Positions 41,601 to 53,600 of a stretch of 64,000 nucleotides of DNA are shown here, piece after piece (the first letter of the stretch is position 1; the number at the start of each line of letters is the position of its first letter). Source of the DNA: Centropus unirufus (Eukaryota > Chordata > Aves > Cuculiformes > Centropidae); NCBI GenBank assembly GCA_013397695.1, contig VYZI01000005.1, positions 3,340,266 through 3,404,265 of the forward strand, written 5' to 3'. The translations under genes and the position numbers were made by a program. The notes below the pieces were generated by a model. It made no database searches. It saw nothing but the letters and a program-made list of their open reading frames with translations, and was not told the DNA's origin.

Positions 41601-44600
41601 CATAGAATCATTAAGGCTGGAAAAGACCTCCAAGGTCATCCGGTCCAAGCCCAGCACCACCCTGGATGCTTCCTTGCATCTCCTAATTGGGGTCAGTTAC
41701 ACTTTTCACAGCCACCTGAAAAAGTGGAGTACTGGAAAATCAGAGGCCAGTGGGTGGGGGGCTGCTGACCTGCCTGGCATTCAAAGAAGTCATTCCACCA
41801 GAATTCCACCTGCCAGCAGACCTCCACACTTCTTATAACACAGCTGGGGCAGGAGATCGAAAGGTAGGGGGAAGCCCCAGAGACACCCACTGAATGGCTT
41901 TAGACGTGGAGAAAGTCAATGTGCTTACTGTGAGGCTAGAAGTGAGACCATCAGCAGCCTACCCTGACAACCACATACAGTAATAAAGAAAACAAAAGGG
42001 ACATAGGCCCAGTCACATATCAGTGTGGCGCTGTGACCCTCAGGTACAGGGGCCAAGCCACCAGCCCGCACCCAACATGTTGGCTGGATGGAGCAAGTGG
42101 CCTCTTTCCGTGGCTTCAAGCACAGGAAAATAAATAAATAAACCACTTGTTTGTGTAAACCACAAATAATGACTATTTTTAGGCATCTAAGGAGCAAAGA
42201 ATAATTGAATGCTGTGTATAACATAACTAAGGCCAGCAATGCTTTTCCTTAGGTGCTTGAATGCTAATTTGAACCAAGAATTTGCTGTCACAGCACAGCT
42301 TAAATTGCTCAAGGGCGATTTTCAAAAGCATTGAGAATCAACTAGAGGCAGAGCAACCGGACCCACCCATCCAACTCCACTAATTAGGTCAAATTGGATG
42401 GAGAAGGTGGCAAATAGGTACCTCAGATACCACCATTCTGCCAGCTCAATTAATCCTATTTAGCTTGGTGAGAATTGATTACATGCAAGACAACTGATGG
42501 ATCTGTGGCCAGTTACAAACTCAATATACTCCACAAAAAGCTCATGAAAGCTCAGATAATGCTGAAGGCTTGAAAACATCAATTGTAACACTGAGGTATG
42601 TGCACTCAAATGGCTGAAATTCTGGCTTGTAACGTGGATTTAAAGAATGAAGCTCTACTGTAAACAGATGCTTCATGAATGTTCAGCAGAAGTTCCTTAT
42701 ACCTCTGTCTAGGAGACACCCACGTACAGACATGGTGCTCATCCTCTCACTTTTCAAGCTTCCAATTTACTTACATTAGACTTATATGAATGCATGGCTT
42801 ACAAGATGTATTAAGTTCAAAATCATTCCACAGAGGTTATTTTCCCATGCGCACCACTGCTCTGGAGCTAGCCGTAATAACCTCTGCAAAGCCCGCGTGG
42901 CCAAAAACCAAAATAAAAAACCTGTAAGCAACAGAATTTCACTAAATCACAGTAAAGGAAAGCAACACTATTCACTGTGTGATGATTTGTCAAAACTTGC
43001 TGACCCACCAAGACAGGAAAAGCAGAAATCTTTCTACAATACAACATACAAAAATTGCCTTTTGACTAGGAATTTTGAAGTTAGTAAGGGAACCGAAAAT
43101 ATAGACCCAATTACAGGTGCTGAAATGTGCATCAGTGACAGAAGTGTGGACACTTTCCTGTCACAAAGACTATTTGGACTTAAAAATGCGATCAGTGGGG
43201 AAGCCGGAGCTCAGGGGATACAAGGATTGTACAATAACTCAGGAGGAGAGAATTACAGGAGTGTAACTGAGTGCATGAGCAACAGGGTTGCTACCTGTTC
43301 TTGTCCAGCTCTCAGCAAATGAAGATACTTAATGTTTTTTAACAAATTAGTGAAGACAATGTGGTAAACTACCAAGGTTTGAGCTAGGGAACAGGCTCAG
43401 AAACTTTCAAAGGTGAAACACTAAGTGAACTCACTGTTAAACTATTTCAAGCTTTACCCTTTACCCTTAAATCTTACTAGAATCAAGCAGATCTTTCAAA
43501 AGTCTTAACTCTTTCCTCTCACGACTCTCAGAATTAATTCCAGCTATTTATAAAGAAGGAAATCAACTTGAATAGAGAGAATTTGTTCCACTGTTTCTGC
43601 CCAGCACCAAAAGGAATGGCACTGTGATTTACAGGGCCATCCAGCCAGCATGGTAGTTATGAGCATCCAACAATCGGCGCCAACAACCCCAAATTAAGAG
43701 AACCGTGCACTGTAACAGAAAAACAGGGGCAAGCAAATAGAATGACAGCTCAGACTCTCCCACCTTGTTTCCACATATTTTTGAGGTACTGTGGCTAGCA
43801 GAGGAATTCAGAAATGCAAAGGTGTTGAAATCTGAACACGATAAGCATCATAAGTTTTACTCTTCTAAGGTCTCACGTAATCCCATCACATAAAAACACT
43901 TCAGCATCGTATTTCGATGAAACCAGCCATGCCTTTATAAGTGTTCTGGTGAACTGAGGTTAGCGTGCTCAGCGTTGTACCAAAGCAAACCTTACATGCT
44001 TGAATATTATCATTAATCTACAAGAGATGCATGAAACAGATGAAGAATTAAAAGAATGGGAGCAACCCCCTGCAGGGAAAAGCAACTCTGTCCTTTCAGT
44101 CGTTATAGAAATGTTAAAGAGTGGGCAAAACAGGAGTGAAAAGGAGAATGGGGTACTCATAATGGGGCAAAGATGTCAACATATGAAATTCAGGGCAAAG
44201 TGTCGATTTTAAAAGTAAAACTTTTACTAGAGTGCTCTAAGAACACTCCGCAATTAACATAGGATTTTGAATGGATGTATGCTTAAGTGAAGTAAGTATG
44301 AATGCCCTCTTACCCTTTTCATTATTTTTTTAAAGAGGAACACAGAAATCTCTGTTTACTGAATGTTTTCTGCATTTTTCTCAGCATCAACAGCAGTCTA
44401 CACAAAGCCTAAGAAGTAGGATATAATTTCTTCTATCATCAACACCAACAAATTCCAAAGAAAATACTATATTTGGTTTCTAAATTTCAAGCTTACAAGT
44501 AATAACCTGAAACAATACAAAGCAAAAGAAACAGTCAAGGATGACACAATCACATAGGACTGTGGGTGTCGAAAAGTTAGAGAAAAACAGCAGGTTTACA

Positions 44601-47600
44601 CCTGCCTAACTTATGTCCAAGGTAGAGTTAAGTTAAACCTTTCCTTTCAGATTTCACTAATTTAATGGCCTGCAACACCAGAACACTGAGCGCTGTTTAC
44701 GTGACCGATTATGGCAAGAAGCAATGCGTCTTTACCAGCAACCCTTCCATTACAAAAAAAGCGCCACTATTTAAGTGAAGCAAAATATTTTTCTTTTCAG
44801 CATTCACAATATCCAAGTAGCATCTTGGTCTCTACTCCCAGGAGAATTTCCCTTGAATGTAGGTTGTTTAACAAATCACTGGCGAAAAAGAATACTTTGG
44901 AGAAAAAGGCAATAAACCTATTTCAAACTGTTGTGTGAAAGAACAAGAAAATATGTTTCAAAGACTCCAGTAAACTGAAAAATAAACCTGAGGAGATACT
45001 CAAGTTGCAACTATTTTCAACTCAGGAAAATTTAAAAATTATTACATGCTGGATGTGTGTATCTATGAATTGAATTTACTAACGTTTTTCTGTTTGGTAA
45101 AACAATATCAAATGACTAACAGTAATAAGAAATTTAAAATGCATAAGGTGGTACCTCTGAAATTAAATGTCACTTAATCATTGTGGATTCAATTTTATGA
45201 ACAGGTTGTAGGTGTCCTATATGTTTTCAGACAAGGCAGCAGTCCCTTTAGCATTTCAACAACAGTGATTGTTTAACATCCAAGAAAATTAAAACATTCA
45301 AGCTAGGGACTAGTTTAAAGCAGAAATATTGCCAGAAGAGGGAAAGCTGAGATGGACAGAGTTTTAATATAAATAAGTAAATGAAATACATTCTTAAAGA
45401 CCAAGATGAATGCACCTTCTGTGCAACAAATAGAGGATTATAATGGTGAGATTTTACTAATTATAAACTGAAGCAAAAACTATAAAGCAAAGCATATTTA
45501 ATTAAAAATGCCAGAATGCATTACTGATTAGCATGAAAGAGGACTCAAATTTCCTAATTAAATTTGGAAAGTTTAGGGAATTAGAAAACCATCTCTATCA
45601 TGCGAAAGCAACACGCTCTGCATGAAACTGAGAACAAGAGGCAGTAAATAAATATACATTTGGCTTAAACCTTTGACAGAGTAATTGACGGCAGTAAATA
45701 TTCAGTCTTAGCCTCAAATCAAGAGGAGCCAATCATTAAAACAAGAAAGATAAAACACACAGAGAAGTCTGTGTGGTGGCCCATCTCTGAGGATCACCCA
45801 CGTTTCTGTGTTTTTATCCCTGCTGGTGGCAGTATCTGCGCAACTGGGGGATGAAGTGCCTGAATCTCAGGTCATCTTCGCTGCCAGCAGTTCAGATCGG
45901 ATCTAAACACTTAGTATTTCCTCCACCTTATCAATTCAATCACTCTGTGGCTGCTCTCTCAATCAGATCTGTGAAATTACTGAAGTCAGAGATGCCACTG
46001 AAGGACAGGAACATGCCATCATGACCTCAGTCGGTCTGGATTTAACTCAGTAGGGATTTCTCAGGAACAAGGCTTAGGATATGGTTTCATGAGAACTTTA
46101 AGAGCATAAACAAGTGCAGGAGTCCTGGTAGTCCCTTGTTTTTGTCCCCAAAGTGCAGCATGTTCTTTAGTGCTTTTGTTTTCTGAGAATAATGAATACA
46201 GTCAGAAGCATTCAAGCATACACAATCCATGGACAGTAACTTGCTACAAGGCTGTATATCCAGGGGCAGAGCTTCTGCCTCACAGTAGAAGTCAGATGTG
46301 GTAACCACAACCGCAGTTCAAAGGTGGTGTTCTTGGGACAAGCATTAGGCTCTGGCACTTGCAGACAAACATCAGAAGAAGTAAAATATTCCATGTGCTG
46401 CTTCATAATTATCGCATGAAAAGATCAAAAATGTTATAATCCTCAAAAAGACCTTGAGAGGCGTACTAGAGAGGCAAGACCCGGAAGCAAGAATTAGAAA
46501 TGTGGTATGTGAACAAAAAGACCTCAATCCTTTAACAAATGTCCGGTAACCGTACTCGTGCAGTGACAAAAAAAAAATGCATGAAACTGATGTGAACGAG
46601 TTAAAAAGGAAACCATTTCTTTCCCCAGATGACATTATAACAATGTCTATAAAGTTCTGTTTAGATGAGCTCTGAGCCAAGATGTTCCATGCAATTACGT
46701 GTTGTGAAACTCTTGGATACTTCATTAACATTAAAATAGAATGTTTTGAAAACCTCTGCATAACATTTCCAGGAAATGCAATGTACATCAGCCCCATTCC
46801 AACAAAAAAGCTTGTGATTGGTTATTTCAGAATATTGCTATATTAGGTCAGAGGTAAAAACAACACATTCCTCATATACTTACTGCATCTTGAACTCTGT
46901 ATTTGGAACATTCAACATCAGAATTAATGTAAAAATTCAGAAGCAAATTTAATTACTGTCTCTGTACTCCTATCACTTATCAAAATTAACTCGAGAATGC
47001 AAATAATGAATGTGAATGCACAACTAATGAGCGTCTTCTGGCGATTTTAGTGATACTGAAGTTTAGCTTGTTATTTAAATTCACTTTATCAACCTGAGCA
47101 CCCAGGCAGTGCAGAGGACCTACAATTTTTCTCTCTCCTATGCTGAGCCTCAAGCCATATGCATACTTTGCTGTATACCTTCCATCATTGCGGCTCCCTC
47201 TCCATTTCTTTCTCTGTCTCCCAATATAGCCTTCCTTTTCTTTTTATCCACATGTATCCTTTTTTGGGTTTTTTGGGGGTTTTTTTTTGTCATTCTTCCA
47301 TCCTCTCTCTAGCTATATCCGAAGGTGTTCATTTCAGGGAACGTGCTTTTTCAGTACAACAAGAATGAAGTTTGCTTGTGGACAGCCACCCAAGCCTGCA
47401 AGGCTCATCCTGCTTACAAAGTAACTGTGGAATCAGAGAATGGTTTGGGTGGGGAGGGACATTGAAGATCATCCAGTTCCAACACCCCTGCCATGGGACA
47501 CCTTCCACTAGATCATGTTGTTCAAAGCCTCATCCGGACGAGCCTTGAACATCTTTAGAGATAGGTTATCCATGACTTCTCTAGGCAACCTGTTCCAGTG

Positions 47601-50600
47601 CCTCACCACTCTCTCCGTAAAAAATTTCTTCCCAAAATCTAAACTAAATCTCCCCTCTTTCAGTTTAAAACCGTTACCCCTCATCTTATCACTGCACTCC
47701 CTGATAAAGAGCCCCACCCCAGCTTTCATATAGGCACCCTTTAAGTACTGGAAGGCTGCTATAAGGTCTCCCTGGAGCCTTTTCTTTAGGCTAAACAAGC
47801 CCAACTCTCTCAGCCTATGCTCGTATTGGAGGTGCTCCGGCCCTCTGATCTTCTTCGCGGCTCGCCTCTGTAATCTAACCGATCCATGTCCTTCCGGTGC
47901 AGTTCACTCACTGCTAACAGTAACCAGCTAAGTGAGCCCTCGGTTATTTCCCTCCGGCTCTGCTAAGGACTCACCATTTTACATTTTTATTTAAAAGCTA
48001 AAATCAAACACAATCTATAGAAAATAGTTCATTAGCAACTGCAGACCAGCTAGAGGGAATACAGAGATGACACAGAGGCAGAGGAGAGGAAAAGGTGGAG
48101 CTGCCCAGACCCACCAAAACTACTCAGTCTTATGACAGAGATGAGTGTAACGCACAGGTTAGATAACACTGAGGACCTGCAACCCTCTTCCTTCTAGGCA
48201 AACTCATGTCTGATAGAAACTGGCATTGCCACAGCTGTAATGCATTTTTAAAAACAACACATTGCATTAAGAATTTGTGAAGAAAACCAAAATTAAAATA
48301 AAGAAAACTTCCTCTTGGTGCCCCTCCAGATGTCACGGAAGTTCCCATTACTTAAACTTTATTCATCCACCTACTGATGTAGTCCTGCTGCCCTTTAAAT
48401 AATGCATAAACCTTATTTGTCAGCCTTCTCATGCCTACCATGACAGAAGCCTGCATTTCAGATTGTCCCCGAGTTCTGTCAAACAGGAAAAGAACAAACC
48501 CACATGTAAACAGACACCTCTCATAAATCCGCACCACTGCCTGTCCAGACTCCACCTCGTCTATCTTGTGTTTATAGCATGTAGTGTATTACGCACAATT
48601 TATACAGGAGATGGATGTTTTCATTTTTCCATAAGGAGCCACGTAAGACCACAGACAAAAAGACTATCTGAAGCACCTCATTATTTCTCTCAGCCCCAAA
48701 CACGCCATACACAAACCCCACTCATGCCTGAGTGTGAGATGGGTTGTGTCACTCCAGATCACGAGAATACCTTCTTCACTGTGTTCCTCTATCATAGTCA
48801 CCTACTGTGACTAAGTTACCTATGTCAAACTTGAATAACTGGTATTCTATGTTATGGGCTACCTGGCCTCATTTCCACTTCTTGAAAACCTAAGAAGGGC
48901 ACAACTCTTAATAACAGACTGGTCTGGGTACATGCCTACAATATAAATGCTTTAGGTGTCAAGGAAGCGTAAGTAGCCTTAAAAATAGGCAAGAACTTAA
49001 GTGGGTCTAAAAAAGCCATTGCACCAAATGTCGCCTTATGGAAATGGAAATGAATGGAATGGAAAGGTAGAACATAATTAATAAGCCTTAGTGTCAGTCT
49101 GACATTTAGAAAACATAATCAAGAAGAAAAAAAACTACAATAGCCTGCCAGCACTACCCCACCCCACTTCATTTTTCCCCTCATTGCAATACCCTTCTCT
49201 TCCTCACCTCAATATGGGTGGACTTTCTCAATGGCAATAGGTGCCCTTGCATCTTTTGTCACAGAACAGTTTTACATGCCTGTATGTTCCCCTCTTTTCT
49301 GTAGTCACCTATGATCCTGAGTTTTCTATTGCAATTCACTCAGAGCACCTCCCTCCTCTGCTGTTCCTCACCACGTTTTCTTGGTGTCACTTAAAATCCT
49401 CCTCTCGTACCCTCTTAACCTTATTCCAGACTGACCTCATTCCCTTACACAGCTTCACTGACTCACAAATCTCTCTTCTCCACTGACCTCTCTCCTGCTC
49501 TTCAGCTTCGCATCTGGATCTTTCAGAGCCAGTGCAAACGCACTCACCTTTCCTCCCATTCCCTCTTCTCCCTGGCTGTCAATAGAAATCATGTACAAAA
49601 CCTATCCTGAAACAATATCAGAGTTGCAGGCAAATATTCAAAAGTTACGAAACATGAAAATAAAAAATTCCTCAATGCGCAATCTTAAAACCCCACTACA
49701 ATAAGAGGAAAAAAGAAAAGATGTTGTAATAACTTATCAGTTGGGAAAGTTGTTTAGGTTCTCCCATAAAAGTTCCGAGAAGTCAGAGATCCACCTGGCA
49801 CAGACACTATCTCCTTCAGAGGGGTAGGTCTCAAATTGGCCTACCAGCCCCGAGCAGGCTCTAAAAATGTTTAATATATCCAGATGCATGCAATACTAGC
49901 TAAAGTTTGCCTTCTCCAGTGGCCCATAGTCACCAACATTACTCCAGCCCCACAGCTACATTTATGACTCCACTTCAGTTTCCACTGGGGCCACAACCCA
50001 CTTCACTCACAGATACCCTAATCCTACTTCGACAGCTTTTGTAGTGGAGTCTTTGCTTGACACTTGGAAAGTTTCCACTTGACCCACACAATTAGTAGCA
50101 GACTTTCTAATGCTGCCTCTTTAACCTGCCTTAACCCCTGCCGGTAACATCCTAAATGTAAATTAAAACCTCCTACATAATTGCTATTTTCCTCTCTCTG
50201 CCTCTCTTATTTTTCTTTAAAGACTTCAGCCAGATGGCTGATAAATCTAGTCAGATTTTTTTCTTAATGGGGGATTTCTGTCATAGCAGATGACTTGGTT
50301 GGGTAATCACTGAAGGGCGAGCTCTTCTACAGGAAGCAGTGGAAACCTTCAGGCCAGACACTGGAAGTCTGGTGACATTATCTCTAAAAATGTATGTCCA
50401 TCTACTGCATACGTGAAGCGTGATGCACACATAGCATGGGATCACCTACACGCCCAGCGGTGGCAGTCGAAACCACACACTTGAATGCTCCTTCGCTGTG
50501 GCATTTCCACAGGCCACTAGAAAAGAACAACTGAGAAGATGCCCTACTGCTCGAAGAAAGGGGCAGACCTTCCCCTGGAGCATGTTGGTGGGGCCTCACT

Positions 50601-53600
50601 TCCTCTCGTCTAATACAGGAACAAGTTTCAGTAAGAGTGGAGGATAAAAATCTCTCAGTCTAGATGTATCCATCCTGTGACATTCAAACCTCTAGATGAT
50701 GTTTCCTAAGGCAGCCTCCCTTAGGAACCATAAAGAAATAAAACAGCTAAATACCTCATGTGTAACCATGGAGGACCAGTGCAAAATGGGTGAAGCAAAT
50801 GTAAAAAAAGTAACAAATAAACTCTGAACCTTTGTCCTAAGATTAAGTCAAAGAATACCCATAAGCAAAGGAATCCAAAGAGAAGACAAAACCAGGTGAA
50901 GAGAGCTGAACAGTTTATCAACTCCTATATACTCACTCCATTTTTTTTAACCTTATTGCATAATGTTTGCCTACAGCGGCCAGCTGGGACAAGCTGAACA
51001 TTACTGTTCTGTCTCTTAGAGTACTTAATCAAGCCTCTCATGGGAGCATTTAGATGAGATTTTTCCTTGTCCAGGGACAGGGCCATGACCACACTGCTGT
51101 GACCATCATTTTTCTGCCACTGGAACAAGAAGATAGACCATGTTAAATTTTGCCATCTTTCCCTCTCTCCTTGTGTTAGGGAAGAAGAGACATCTTCCTC
51201 ATTATCGCAGACTCTGCCTTCACAAATTCATTCAAGTCAGGAAAACTGAAACAATCCCTATAAACACCCCAAATCCTGGTCATAGGTGTATTTTCAGATG
51301 AGTACACAAAAAAAAAAGCAAAAGGCATTGAGCACTAAACACTGCCAGTGAAAAAGACTAACTAAGAAAGAGGAAGGAAATGTCCTTTAACCCTTTCTCA
51401 CATGTGCTTACCACACTGCACTTGCAACTTACTTGCTCTTTAAAACTGGAACTTGTAGGTCCCAGACCTGCTGTCTGCTGCCTGTGCTACGGAGAGGCCC
51501 TCATAGTCCAGTTTGACAAAGACATGTAAGCAGGACCTTGCTTTCAGCAGCCAACCCACTCAGATTGCTTTAAGACTCAGATCATGAAACAAGGAAAAAG
51601 ATCAAGCAGACACAGGCTCTACTAAACCTAATGAACTATTCCTCTTTTATTAATCAAATGGTTCACTTCAGAACTATAAAAATAATTCTGTAACACAAAC
51701 AAGCCCGAAGGAGAATGCAAAAATAACTGCGATTACTGGTGTTGCAGTGTATATTTTTACCTGTTACTCCAAGCCATTTTTTTGTGAGACTTACAAGCAA
51801 TTTGATGTAGCCTTTTAAACGCTAAAAGCCCTTAAAATTTGTTTTATAGAAAGCTAATCCATTTAGGGGGCGGGGGGAGGGGGGGAGCCAGCATTCTGTT
51901 TTGGGTATTTTTTCCATACATATACACATTCCTCAAGTAGCTGCTGTTACTAGTTGAAATACAAGATATAAGCAGTCCTGTTGAATCCAGAGTGCATATA
52001 AGAGAATTCAACACCTGCTAGGCTGTCTGCCTCACAGGCAAAAGTCTGCATCTAAAACTTGTACAGAAAAGGTCCAAGGCTGTGAAGGGGTTTGGAAATC
52101 ATTAGCGGGTGACACGTTAACCAAGCAACCCCTTCCATGACGAATAGCAAAACATTTGTTTAGTTAATCTTCTCATTCAAAGTTAGGACAGTGTCATGAG
52201 TATCATTCAGCTGCTATCTTCTAGAAAGTAACTGAGCCACTGCCGTTCCGTTTCCCCCACACTTTACACAGTTACCAGATTGCAATAACCTGAGCATGTT
52301 GCATAACGAGTTGAGTCACACTATTTTTTTCAAAGCAGATAAAGTAAATGTCATATTTTACTTCATATATACCTCTCACAACAAGTTAATCTATAGTTTG
52401 GATGGTATATGGTAACTCTTTCTCTCGCTGTCACAGAGTTTTAAACTGAGAAATACTGAACACAATTCACTTGTTCACAAATCTGCTCTGCGTACTGAGC
52501 TTTGCTCAGCTTTAAAAGATGATGAAATGCTAATTTAAACCACTACTAAAAACAGACAAATAAAAGCACTAACAGCTCAGACCACGAACATTCATCAAAA
52601 CTAAGGTACCTTCTGAATTCACAGGAAAGAAGGATGACATTCTGGTTTTAAGAAGTCTTTAGTGAACTGAGGGGGTCGCTCTGATAGCTTTCATATCAAA
52701 TTGGCTGACCGTTCAGAACGGGGGCACTAACATCTGAAAAACAACACCCTTTACGAGGTATCCATCCAGCTGAGTAAACCACGATGAGGAACCTCTCATA
52801 ATCCTTTGGAAAACACAGCCCTTGATGTCCAGATCATTGAGTGTTACAATCCTACAATGCCAACGGGTGACTGAAGTCGAGGGCGCTTGGCACCCACTCG
52901 GCAGCACTCAGCGCTCGGTGTGATCAAAGTGGATAGCTAATACAGTTCAAGCTAACGCCTGAATGAACACACAACCAAAACAGGTTGAGACAGAGCTATT
53001 TTAAGACAATTACTTAGAAAAGCCACAAACCAACAACTAGAGGCTTTACAAATGACGTGTATTTTATGAATGCGGACAGGTCAGAACACAGAACCAAGAG
53101 GGGGACTGCAGTAATGGTGCTGAAGGTGGGGTGAAGGGGAAGTTTATTTTGCAAAGCTATTTGGAGTTTGAGGAAATAGGGAGAGTACAGAGTTACCAGT
53201 AGACAAAACTGCACAGTGCTTTGAGAGAGAAACCTTTGACATTTATACATGAGAAGAGAATGCCCTGTATTTATAGTGATAAAGGCATAACAAGGAATTT
53301 GGGAAAGATGGGTAGTCCAGTTCTGGTTAGACTGAGCTGGCAAAGGATCAAAATATGTAAGATGAAATATCAAAGCCAGAAGTTAGAAAAAGGACTAGAA
53401 AGAAACCAAAACTGAGAACGCAGGTAGTTTTGAAAGACAACAGCACAGGCATCACGTGCAAACAGTAACATCCTTGACAGGAAGTCATGAATGCATAGGA
53501 TGATTTTCATGCAAGTAGGTAAAGAAACTTTTAAGTGGAATTTCTCGAAATAATACAAGATTTACAAAACTGTGACAGGAGAGAAGAAACAACCAGCAAT

